Source: Neisseria lactamica (GTDB lineage Bacteria; Pseudomonadota; Gammaproteobacteria; Burkholderiales; Neisseriaceae). From it: DNA of 14,490 nt. The first letter of the stretch is position 1, and each line of letters begins with the position of its first letter. A program made the translations under genes and the position numbers. Of the stretch, positions 6,999 to 14,440 are shown piece after piece. The notes below the pieces were generated by a model. It made no database searches and was not told where the DNA came from. It saw only the letters and a list, made by a program, of their open reading frames with translations. Location: assembly GCA_001067655.1 (NCBI GenBank), contig JUNU01000249.1:1-14490 (forward strand), in the 5' to 3' direction.

Positions 6999-8216
6999 AT
7001 GGAAATTATTTTAGGTATCGTGATGTTCACCGTCATCGTCTTGGCTTTGGCACTGATGATTCTGTTTGCCAAATCTAAGCTGGTGAGCGAAGGCGACATC
7101 ACCATCAAAGTCAATGATGAAAAAGAGCTGACTATGCCCGCCGGCGGCAAACTGCTAGGCGCGCTTGCCAGCCAAGGCATCTTCGTTCCCTCCGCCTGCG
7201 GTGGCGGCGGTTCGTGCGGACAATGTCGCGTTGTCGTGAAAAGTGGCGGCGGCGACATTCTGCCGACCGAGTTGTCCCACATCAGCAAACGCGAAGCACG
7301 CGAAGGCTGCCGACTGTCTTGTCAGGTCAACGTCAAAACCGACATGGACATCGAAGTACCGGAAGAAGTGTTCGGCGTGAAAAAATGGGAATGCACCGTC
7401 ATTTCCAATGAAAACAAAGCCACGTTCATTAAAGAACTCAAGCTTGCCATTCCCGAAGGCGAAGAAGTTCCCTTCCGTGCCGGTGGCTATATCCAAATCG
7501 AAGCCCCGCCGCACACCGTTGCCTACAAAGACTTCGACATTCCTAAGGAATATCACGAAGACTGGGATAAATACAATCTGTGGCAATATGTTTCGAAAGT
7601 GGATGAGCCGATTTTGCGCGCATACTCCATGGCTTCATATCCAGAAGAAAAAGGCATCATCATGCTGAACGTGCGTATCGCCACGCCGCCTCCGCGCGTA
7701 CCCGATGCGCCTCCAGGACAAATGTCGTCCTACATCTGGTCGCTCAAACCCGGCGATAAAGTAACCATCTCCGGTCCGTTCGGCGAATTCTTCGCCAAAG
7801 ACACCGATGCCGAAATGGTATTCATCGGCGGCGGTGCAGGTATGGCGCCGATGCGCTCCCACATTTTCGACCAGCTGAAACGTTTGAACTCCAAACGCAA
7901 AATCACCTTCTGGTACGGCGCACGCTCCAAACGCGAAATGTTCTACGTTGAAGACTTCGATCAACTCGCGGCAGAGTTCCCGAACTTCACATGGCACGTC
8001 GCCTTGTCCGATCCGCTGCCGGAAGACAATTGGGACGGCTACACAGGATTCATTCACAACGTGGTTTACGAAAATCACCTGAAAAACCACGAAGCACCTG
8101 AAGACTGCGAATTCTATATGTGCGGCCCGCCGATCATGAACCAGTCCGTCATCAAAATGCTCAAAGACTTGGGCGTGGAAGATGAAAACATCCTCTTGGA
8201 TGACTTCGGCGGTTAA
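6999..8216 (+). CDS. nqrF: Na+-translocating NADH:quinone reductase subunit F
   Basis: This encodes a 405-residue entry subunit that oxidises NADH. One N-terminal membrane helix (about 3-24) is followed by a plant-type ferredoxin domain with cysteines 67, 73, 76 and 108 (SACGGGGSCGQC and RLSCQ), the four ligands of its 2Fe-2S cluster. The flavodoxin-reductase part has the FAD-binding RAYSMASYP (207-215), the nucleotide loop GGGAGMAPMRS (277-287), CGPPIM (375-380) and the conserved C-terminus LLDDFGG. AAAGGA (6987-6992) lies six bases before ATG, and the gap to nqrE is 13 bases. It is last in the operon, since a strong terminator follows 17 bases after the stop. No apbE or nqrM follows. Confidence 0.98.
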   Translation: MEIILGIVMFTVIVLALALMILFAKSKLVSEGDITIKVNDEKELTMPAGGKLLGALASQGIFVPSACGGGGSCGQCRVVVKSGGGDILPTELSHISKREAREGCRLSCQVNVKTDMDIEVPEEVFGVKKWECTVISNENKATFIKELKLAIPEGEEVPFRAGGYIQIEAPPHTVAYKDFDIPKEYHEDWDKYNLWQYVSKVDEPILRAYSMASYPEEKGIIMLNVRIATPPPRVPDAPPGQMSSYIWSLKPGDKVTISGPFGEFFAKDTDAEMVFIGGGAGMAPMRSHIFDQLKRLNSKRKITFWYGARSKREMFYVEDFDQLAAEFPNFTWHVALSDPLPEDNWDGYTGFIHNVVYENHLKNHEAPEDCEFYMCGPPIMNQSVIKMLKDLGVEDENILLDDFGG

Positions 8217-8233
8217 AATTTGACCTTAAATAC

Positions 8234-8266
8234 AAAAGGAAGAAACTTCGGTTTCTTCCTTTTTTT
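8234..8266 (+). terminator. Rho-independent terminator of the nqr operon
   Basis: AAAAGGAAGAAAC (8234-8246) and GTTTCTTCCTTTT (8251-8263) form a perfect 13-bp stem capped by a stable C(TTCG)G tetraloop and followed by more T to 8266. It is unrelated to the DUS-pair terminators used by the other genes in the window. It ends transcription 18-50 bases after the nqrF stop. Confidence 0.92.
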
Positions 8267-8429
8267 GTGGATGTGAATTGAAATAGAAGCAGGGGATTTT
8301 GTTGCCATTAAGTATTATGGGGATGGCGGGGGAGGCGGTTTCCTTATTGTGCCCACTGTATATTCCAGTATCCTACTTCATTGCCGAATACATTGGACTT
8401 GAGAGGATGGCTCTTTTATCAAAATAGAA
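8267..8429 (+). other. Intergenic stretch with a short hydrophobic reading frame (8317-8427)
   Basis: Between the two convergent terminators one plus frame is open from 8287 to the TAG at 8425-8427. From ATG 8317 it would give 36 residues, including SLLCPLYIPVSYFIAEYIGL, which resembles a membrane segment. No ribosome binding site precedes the ATG, and the transcript of nqr should already have ended. On the opposite strand a short frame ending in VFGNEVGYWNIQWAQ (stop at about 8344-8346) is also open. Either may be a gene relic or chance. I recognise no family. Confidence 0.2.
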
Positions 8430-8485
8430 AAAGGTCGTCTGAAAACAGACTTGGCGGGTTTCGCCAACGTTTTCAGACGACCTTT
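8430..8485 (-). terminator. DUS-pair terminator of putA
   Basis: AAAGGTCGTCTGAAAAC (8430-8446) and GTTTTCAGACGACCTTT (8469-8485) form a 17-bp stem. Inside the loop, TTGGCG (8451-8456) and CGCCAA (8462-8467) form a second 6-bp stem. On the minus strand the structure is followed by a T-rich run (CCTTTTTCTATTTTG), fitting termination of putA, whose stop is 32 bases away. Exact DUS copies lie at 8432-8443 and 8472-8483. Confidence 0.8.
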
Positions 8486-8517
8486 GTTTCAAACGCTCTT
8501 GCGTTTATTCAATCCTT

Positions 8518-11500
8518 TTAGTCGGCAACGGCCATCAGGCTGGCGTTGCCGCCGGCGGCTGTGGTGTTGACGCTGCAAGAGATTTCTTCAAATACTTGCA
8601 GGATGTCCAAGCCTTGTTCGGACGGGAGGATGCGGATGAGTGCACCGTCGCGTTTTGCCAGCTCTTGCTTGCGGCTGCTGTCCAGCGGGCTTAGGGCGGC
8701 GACGTGATGCACGCCTGTGCTTTCAGGTTTGCTGTTGACTTGCAGCAGGCCTTCGAGGTCGGCGGTGTAGGAGGCAAGCGGGCTGTCGGGTTCGACGACG
8801 GTTACGATGCCTGCGGCGGCAAGTTCGGTCAGGGCGCAGAAGGCTTGCAGGAGGCTGCCGCCGTGTACCCAGACGCGTTTGGGCGCGCGCCAGCTCATGG
8901 CGTTGCGTTCGCCGGTCGGACCGACCAAGACGGATTCTGCTTGGCGCAGGGTGCGGATGCGGGCGTGTCCCAATGCCGATGCCGCTGATTTTTTCTCTTC
9001 TGCATTAAACGGCAGCTTGTGAATCAGGGCTTCGAGGCGTTTGAGCGCGGCTTCGTCCGCTTGTCCGATGCGGCTCAGCGGCGGGGCAACCCATTCGGGG
9101 ATGCGGGTCAGTTTTTGCAGGTAGAACGAGCCGCCTGCTTTCGGACCGGTGCCGGACATGCCGTGTCCGCCGAACGGTTGTACGCCGACAACGGCGCCGA
9201 CGATGTTGCGGTTGACGTAAACGTTGCCTGCTTCGATACGCTCGCGGATGCGTTTGACCGTGCCTTCGATGCGGCTGTGTACGCCGCTGGTGAGCGCGTA
9301 GCCTTTACTGTTGATTTGGTCGATGATTTGGTCAAGCTCGTCGGCGCGGTAGCGGACAACGTGCAGCACCGGACCGAAGACTTCGCGGGTGAGTTCGTTC
9401 AAGTTGTTGAGTTCGAACAAAATCGGCAGCACGAAGGTGGATTTCGCAGGGTCAACATCGGAGGCGGATTTGACTTCGTGGTAAGACTTGGCAACGCCTT
9501 TCATTTTGTTGATATGCGATTGCAGGTTTTGCTGCGCTTCGGCATCGATGACGGGACCTACGTCGGTGGTGAGCTGAACGGGTTTGCCGACGACCAATTC
9601 GTCCATCGCGCCTTTGATGATGGCGAGCATCTTGTCGGCAACATCTTCTTGAACGCAAAGGATGCGCAGGGCGGAGCAGCGTTGTCCTGCGCTGTCAAAG
9701 GCGGAGTTAAGCACATCCAAGCAAACCTGCTCGGGCAGCGCGGTGGAATCGACAATCATGGCGTTTTGACCGCCGGTTTCGGCAATCAAGACGGGGCTGT
9801 CGTCGCGTTTGGCAAGGGCTTTGTTAATCAGTTGCGCCACTTCGGTCGAACCGGTGAAAATGACGCCGCCGATACGCGGGTCGCCTGTCAGCGCTGCGCC
9901 GACATCGCCTGCGCCGAGGACAAGTTGCAGGGCAGAAGTCGGGATGCCCGCTTCGTGCATCAGGGAAACGGCGTAGCTGGCAATCAAGCTGGTTTGTTCG
10001 GCAGGTTTGGCGATGACGGTGTTGCCCGCCGCCAATGCGGAAACGACTTCGCCGGTAAAGATGGCGAGCGGGAAGTTCCACGGGCTGATGGCGACGATGG
10101 CACCGACGGCTTTGGCGTCTTTAGGCAGGGTGTTTTCGGCTTCGCCGGCGTAGTAGCGGCAAAAATCGACAGCTTCGCGCACTTCGGCGACGGCGTTGTT
10201 CAGCGTTTTACCTGCTTCGCGCACGGCAAGCATCATCAGCGCGGGGGTGTGCTGTTCCAGCAAATCGGCAAATCGGCGCAGGCATTCGGCGCGCTCGGCG
10301 GCAGGCGTAGCGCTCCATTCAGGGAACGCGGCAACGGCTGCGCCAATCGCTTCTTGGGCAAGCGCGGCATCGGCAAAGCTGACTGTGCCGACGATGTCGT
10401 CGTGGTCGGCGGGGTTTTTAATCGGTTGCGCTTCGCCGACATCGCGGGCTTTGCCGTTGATAATCGACGCGGCGTGGAAGTCTTGCGCGGCGGAGCGGTT
10501 GAGTTTTTCTTGAAGCTGTTGCAACACGGTTTCGTTGCTGAAATCGACGCCTTGAGAATTCAGACGACCTCTGCCGTACAAATCGCGCGGCAGCGGCAAG
10601 GCGTTGTGCAGGTGGATGCCTTGTTCGGCGATGGTGTCGAACGGGCTGCGGATCAGCGTGTCGATGCTGATGTTTTCATCGACGATTTGGTTGACGAACG
10701 ACGAGTTCGCGCCGTTTTCCAACAGGCGGCGCACCAAGTAGGCGAGCAGGGTTTCGTGCGTACCGACCGGGGCGTACACGCGAACACGGCGGCCTAAGTT
10801 TTGCGGGCCGACCACTTGATCGTACAAGGTTTCGCCCATACCGTGCAGGCATTGGTGTTCAAAGTCTTTGCCTTTGCCCATTTGGTAAATTGCGCCCAAA
10901 GTGTAGGCATTGTGGGTGGCGAATTGTGGGAACACGGCATCTTGCGCGTCCAGCAGTTTGCGCGCGCAGGCGAGGTAGGAAATGTCGGTATGGACTTTGC
11001 GGGTGTAGGTCGGATAGCCATCCAAGCCGTCCACTTGCGCCCATTTGATTTCGCTGTCCCAGTACGCGCCTTTAACCAAACGAATCATCAGTTTTTGGTT
11101 GTTGCGGCGGGCAAGGTCAATCAGATAGTCGATGACGAAGGGACAGCGTTTTTGGTATGCCTGAACGACAAAGCCGATGCCTTTATAACCCGCCAAATCG
11201 GGGTCAGAAACGAGTGCCTCCATCAAATCCAAAGACAGCTCTAAGCGGTTGGCTTCTTCGGCGTCGATGTTGATACCGATATCGTATTTTTTGCCCAAGA
11301 GGAACAGCTCTTTCAGACGAGGTAAGAGTTCGCTCATAACGCGTTCGTGTTGGGCGCGGGAGTAGCGCGGATGGATGGCGGAAAGCTTGACGGAAATGCC
11401 GTTGCCTTCATAAACGCCTTGTCCGGCGGCGTCTTTGCCGATGGCGTGAATGGCTTGAACGTAGTCGTTGTAATAGCGGTCGGCATCTTCTTGGGTGTAG

Positions 11501-12123
11501 GCGGCTTCGCCCAACATATCGAAGGAGAAGCGGTAGCCCATTTTTTCGCGATCTTTGCCGTTTTGCAGCGCTTCTTCAATGGTTTGTCCGGTAACAAACT
11601 GTTTACCCAAGAGGCGCATGGCGTAATTCACACCTTGGCGGATCAGGGGCGCGCCGCCTTTGCTGATGAGTCGGTTCAGCGCAGAACCCATCTGCTTGTC
11701 GCTCGGCGCGGTCAGTTTGCCGGTAATCAATAAGCCCCATGCAGCGGCGTTGACGAACAGGGACGGGCTGTTGTTCAAATGGCTTTTCCAGTTGCCTTCG
11801 GAAATTTTGTCGGCAATCAGGCGGTCGCGCGTCGCATTGTCGGGAATGCGCAGCAAGGCTTCCGCCAGACACATCAGCGCAATGCCTTCTTCGCTGGAGA
11901 GCGAGAACTCGTGCATCAGCGCATCCACGCCGCTGGCTTTGGTGCGGCTGGCGCGAACCTGCGTAACCAAACGGCGTGCGAGTTCGGACGCTGCCCGACG
12001 CTCCTCATCGCTCATCTGTGCACGTTGCAGCATATCCTGAACGGCTTCGATTTCGTCGCGGCGGTAAGCATCGGTAATCGCTTGGCGCAGTGGCGTTTGT
12101 GTCGGAAAAGCAAAGTCAAACAT
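8518..12123 (-). CDS. putA: Bifunctional proline dehydrogenase / P5C dehydrogenase
   Basis: This 1201-residue flavoenzyme oxidises proline to pyrroline-5-carboxylate (FAD, electrons to quinone) and then to glutamate (NAD+). The start is ATG 12123, with GGAG nine bases upstream; an in-frame TTG at 12138 overlaps that site and is unlikely. The proline dehydrogenase barrel shows Lys246, Asp287, Arg348, Tyr354, Tyr450, Arg465 and Arg466, matching the E. coli substrate and FAD residues. The aldehyde dehydrogenase part has Asn683 (SPWNFP), Glu782 (ETGGQ) and Cys816 (GQRCS), with classical family spacing. Residues from about 1000 form the extra C-terminal domain ending in the conserved VNTTAAGGNASLMA. 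It lacks the N-terminal ribbon-helix-helix DNA-binding domain of E. coli PutA, so it is a type-B enzyme that should not repress its own genes. It lies downstream of putP but behind a terminator. Confidence 0.97.
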   Translation of the reverse strand: MFDFAFPTQTPLRQAITDAYRRDEIEAVQDMLQRAQMSDEERRAASELARRLVTQVRASRTKASGVDALMHEFSLSSEEGIALMCLAEALLRIPDNATRDRLIADKISEGNWKSHLNNSPSLFVNAAAWGLLITGKLTAPSDKQMGSALNRLISKGGAPLIRQGVNYAMRLLGKQFVTGQTIEEALQNGKDREKMGYRFSFDMLGEAAYTQEDADRYYNDYVQAIHAIGKDAAGQGVYEGNGISVKLSAIHPRYSRAQHERVMSELLPRLKELFLLGKKYDIGINIDAEEANRLELSLDLMEALVSDPDLAGYKGIGFVVQAYQKRCPFVIDYLIDLARRNNQKLMIRLVKGAYWDSEIKWAQVDGLDGYPTYTRKVHTDISYLACARKLLDAQDAVFPQFATHNAYTLGAIYQMGKGKDFEHQCLHGMGETLYDQVVGPQNLGRRVRVYAPVGTHETLLAYLVRRLLENGANSSFVNQIVDENISIDTLIRSPFDTIAEQGIHLHNALPLPRDLYGRGRLNSQGVDFSNETVLQQLQEKLNRSAAQDFHAASIINGKARDVGEAQPIKNPADHDDIVGTVSFADAALAQEAIGAAVAAFPEWSATPAAERAECLRRFADLLEQHTPALMMLAVREAGKTLNNAVAEVREAVDFCRYYAGEAENTLPKDAKAVGAIVAISPWNFPLAIFTGEVVSALAAGNTVIAKPAEQTSLIASYAVSLMHEAGIPTSALQLVLGAGDVGAALTGDPRIGGVIFTGSTEVAQLINKALAKRDDSPVLIAETGGQNAMIVDSTALPEQVCLDVLNSAFDSAGQRCSALRILCVQEDVADKMLAIIKGAMDELVVGKPVQLTTDVGPVIDAEAQQNLQSHINKMKGVAKSYHEVKSASDVDPAKSTFVLPILFELNNLNELTREVFGPVLHVVRYRADELDQIIDQINSKGYALTSGVHSRIEGTVKRIRERIEAGNVYVNRNIVGAVVGVQPFGGHGMSGTGPKAGGSFYLQKLTRIPEWVAPPLSRIGQADEAALKRLEALIHKLPFNAEEKKSAASALGHARIRTLRQAESVLVGPTGERNAMSWRAPKRVWVHGGSLLQAFCALTELAAAGIVTVVEPDSPLASYTADLEGLLQVNSKPESTGVHHVAALSPLDSSRKQELAKRDGALIRILPSEQGLDILQVFEEISCSVNTTAAGGNASLMAVAD
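10559..10570 (-). repeat. Exact DUS inside putA coding sequence
   Basis: On the coding strand AGGTCGTCTGAA is read within the codons for GRLNS, in the linker region between the proline dehydrogenase and aldehyde dehydrogenase domains. This is the same codon phase (GRLN) as the DUS in nqrA. A linker is a tolerant place for such an insertion. Confidence 0.9.
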
Positions 12124-12152
12124 TTTAAGATTCTCCAAAGTTTTTATGATGA

Positions 12153-12192
12153 TTTTCAGACGACCCCATCCCTTTTCGAGGTCGTCTGAAAA
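12153..12192 (-). promoter_or_regulatory. DUS-pair hairpin in the putA leader
   Basis: TTTTCAGACGACC (12153-12165) and GGTCGTCTGAAAA (12180-12192) form a perfect 13-bp stem with a 14-nt loop. In putA direction it ends 29 bases before ATG 12123 and 16 bases before the GGAG site, and no T-run follows, so it is not a typical terminator. The 12179-12190 arm is an exact DUS; the other arm is one base off. If putA starts upstream, it is part of the 5' untranslated leader; alternatively it is merely an uptake site. Confidence 0.55.
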
Positions 12193-12358
12193 GATTTAAA
12201 GCATATAGATAATATCGTAATAAATTTATACGGGGCGAACAAGTAATTTACCTTGAAAACAGGATTTTTTGCTTTGATAAAAAGCAGATAAAGCCCAAAG
12301 ACCGAATTATCCGCATGAGCATCAATATAAAAATAAAGCCTGCCTTCCCGTATAAAAA
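12193..12358 (-). other. putP-putA intergenic region, presumed putA promoter region
   Basis: This AT-rich stretch lies between the putP terminator and the putA leader hairpin and should hold the putA promoter. In putA direction there are several TATAAA- or TATTAT-like boxes (around 12200-12230), but none is paired with a good -35 at 16-18 bases, so I do not commit to one. A weak 6-bp inverted repeat TGCTTT/AAAGCA is present around 12269-12285. Confidence 0.35.
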
Positions 12359-12394
12359 TTCAGACGACCTACGGTCAACGGCAGGTCGTCTGAA
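12359..12394 (-). terminator. DUS-pair terminator of putP
   Basis: Exact DUS copies in inverted orientation at 12359-12370 and 12383-12394 form a 12-bp stem with a 12-nt loop. On the minus strand the stem is followed by AATTTTTATA, a usable U-run. It begins 5 bases after the putP stop (12400-12402), so most putP transcripts should stop before putA. Confidence 0.82.
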
Positions 12395-12399
12395 AACAC

Positions 12400-13926
12400 T
12401 TATTTCGCCTCGCGGTATTCCGCGTCCGCTTTTTCAAAACGTTCTTGGATTTCACGAGACGGCTCTTTGTCGGTCAGTGAAACCAGAACAGCGATAATCA
12501 AGCAGACGATGAAGCCGGGGACGATTTCGTACATGGTCCAAATACCGGTTTCATTTGCTGCCAAAGCCGGTTTTTTAACCCACTCCACCCATGCCACCAC
12601 AGTCAGCGCGCCGGCAATCATTCCCGACAAAGCACCGTATGCCGTAATGCGTTTCCACAATACTGACAGAATCACAATCGGACCGAACGCCGCGCCGAAA
12701 CCTGCCCACGCATAAGACACCAAGCCCAAAACTTTGCTCTTAGGGTCGGACGCAATCAGAATCGAGATAATGGCAATCGCCAATACCATCAGACGACCAA
12801 TCCACACCAATTCTGACTGCGGCGCATTTTTGCGCAAAAAGCCTTTGTAGAAGTCTTCCGTAATCGCGCTGGAGCAAACCAAAAGCTGGCAAGACAAAGT
12901 GGACATGACCGCCGCCAAAATCGCGCTCAAAATAATGCCTGCAATCCAAGGGTTGAACAATAAAGTAGAAAGCGCGATGAAGATACGTTCGTGGTTGCCG
13001 TGCATGGAAGCGGTTTGGTCAGGATTGGCACCAAAATACGCAATGCCGAAATAACCGACCGCTACTGCGCCTGCCAGACACAACACCATCCAAGTCATAC
13101 CGATGCGGCGTGCGGACACCAGCGATTTCGCGCTCTCAGCCGCCATAAAGCGCGCCAAAATGTGCGGCTGACCGAAATAGCCTAAGCCCCATGCGGCAGT
13201 GGAAATAATGCCGATGACGGTCGTACCAGCAAGCAGGCTGTTATATTCCTTGCCTGTACTTGCGGCAACGCTTTGAATTGCGGCAGACATTTGTTCTGCA
13301 CCGCCCAGACCCAGATACACCATTACCGGCGTCAAAATCAGTGCAAAAATCATCAAAGAAGCTTGCAGCGTATCCGTCCAACTGACCGCCAAGAATCCGC
13401 CCAAGAAGGTATAGGCAATGGTCGCGCCCGCGCCCAGCCACATCGCCTGTTTATAAGTCATGCCTTCAAACAGACTTTGGAATAAGGTTGCACCCGCCAC
13501 GATGCCCGAAGCACAATAAATCGTGAAGAAAAACAGAATAATCAGCGCGGAAACCACTTTCATCAAGTGTCCGCCCGCACCGAAGCGGTGGAAGAAATAA
13601 TCCGGTAGCGTCAAAGCATTGTTGGCATGCTCGGTATGTACGCGTAGACGACCAGCTAGTAAAAGCCAGTTGAAATACGCGCCGATCACCAAACCGATGG
13701 CAATCCAAGATTTATTCAAACCGTAAAGATAAATCTCGCCGGGCAGACCCATCAAAAGCCAGCCCGACATATCGGATGCGCCCGCCGACATCGCCGTAAC
13801 AAACGGGCCCAAGCTTCGGCCGCCCAAAATATAATCATCGAAATTGCGCGTGGAGAAATACGCGGCCAGACCAATCAAGAGAACAGCAACCAGATAGATT
13901 GCAAAAGTGATATACATGGGATTCAT
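12400..13926 (-). CDS. putP: Sodium/proline symporter
   Basis: This 508-residue inner-membrane transporter of the solute:sodium symporter family imports proline with Na+. About 12-13 hydrophobic segments are visible. GASDMSGWLLMGLPG (49-63) contains Asp52, Met53 and Ser54, matching E. coli Asp55-Met56-Ser57. MSTLSCQLLVCSSAITEDFY (341-360) contains Ser342 and Thr343, matching Ser340 and Thr341; both sets belong to the Na+ site. Length is close to E. coli PutP (502). The start is ATG 13926, with GAGGAA at 13933-13938 six bases upstream. It lies upstream of putA on the same strand, pairing proline import with proline catabolism, but with its own terminator. Confidence 0.97.
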   Translation of the reverse strand: MNPMYITFAIYLVAVLLIGLAAYFSTRNFDDYILGGRSLGPFVTAMSAGASDMSGWLLMGLPGEIYLYGLNKSWIAIGLVIGAYFNWLLLAGRLRVHTEHANNALTLPDYFFHRFGAGGHLMKVVSALIILFFFTIYCASGIVAGATLFQSLFEGMTYKQAMWLGAGATIAYTFLGGFLAVSWTDTLQASLMIFALILTPVMVYLGLGGAEQMSAAIQSVAASTGKEYNSLLAGTTVIGIISTAAWGLGYFGQPHILARFMAAESAKSLVSARRIGMTWMVLCLAGAVAVGYFGIAYFGANPDQTASMHGNHERIFIALSTLLFNPWIAGIILSAILAAVMSTLSCQLLVCSSAITEDFYKGFLRKNAPQSELVWIGRLMVLAIAIISILIASDPKSKVLGLVSYAWAGFGAAFGPIVILSVLWKRITAYGALSGMIAGALTVVAWVEWVKKPALAANETGIWTMYEIVPGFIVCLIIAVLVSLTDKEPSREIQERFEKADAEYREAK

Positions 13927-14347
13927 GTACTATTCCTCATCTAAAACTTCAAAATCACGGGCTGATGAAATTGCAGGCAATCCACGCCCAAACATTTTTC
14001 TAATTAAAATACAGCGGAAATTTCTATTTTTTGTAGCTTGTTAGAAATAAATCATTTATTAATTCAATTAGATATGTAATTAAAACATATTAAATTGTAA
14101 ATAATCCGTTTGAGCATACCTGAAAACAGAAGGCTTGCAAAGCTTGTGATGACCGTTGCTCGCCTGTTTTACTCAAATATTTTTCAAACCATATTAAAAA
14201 CATTAGTTTACAAATCATTTTGAAATATATTGCATCTGAATAGGTTTGAAACTATCTTTCCGAAGCGTTTGGAAACGGATGCGGATTGGGTGTAGTCAGA
14301 CAACAAGTTGAATAAATCGGAGATGATTTTGTAGGACGAAGGTGCAA
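13927..14347 (-). other. AT-rich region upstream of putP, no supported gene
   Basis: The first 290 bases or so upstream of putP are very AT-rich and should contain its promoter. In putP direction TTTACA followed at 17 bases by TACATA is one weak candidate. A 7-bp inverted repeat AAAACAG/CTGTTTT is at 14123-14129 and 14164-14170. A plus frame ending FETIFPKRLETDADWV (stop at 14291-14293) is open for only 23 codons and has no start. I see no supported gene. Confidence 0.4.
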
Positions 14348-14386
14348 GCCAAGGGGTCGTCTGAAAATTTCAGACGACCCCTTGGC
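14348..14386. repeat. 19-bp DUS palindrome
   Basis: The arms GCCAAGGGGTCGTCTGAAA (14348-14366) and TTTCAGACGACCCCTTGGC (14368-14386) are perfect inverted copies around a single base. Each arm carries a DUS with one mismatch (GGGTCGTCTGAA). Neither side is followed by a T-run and no gene in the window ends next to it. It may terminate a gene beyond the right edge or be a stand-alone uptake site. Confidence 0.8.
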
Positions 14387-14440
14387 AAACTGTTGGGTAT
14401 GGATAAAGAGCGGAATCGGGTTGGTGCCGGTTGTCGAAAA

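Noticed and set aside
9019..10797. A 592-codon open frame on the plus strand opposite putA
   Set aside because: It is fully antisense to conserved catalytic regions of PutA. Its low-complexity, Phe/Val/Asp/Gly-rich translation is what strong third-position GC bias in the true gene produces, and it has no ribosome binding site or known motif.
12121..12138. TTG start for putA five codons upstream
   Set aside because: The TTG overlaps the GGAG that serves ATG 12123, and the ATG gives the typical neisserial N-terminus and length of 1201.
14224..14293. Plus-strand frame ending FETIFPKRLETDADWV
   Set aside because: It is only 23 codons, with no start and no recognised family. It is recorded in the intergenic entry but not as a gene.
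2066..14386. Repeated inverted AGGTCGTCTGAA units as a possible CRISPR-like or recombination array
   Set aside because: The units are scattered, have no constant spacing or spacers and match the neisserial DNA uptake sequence.
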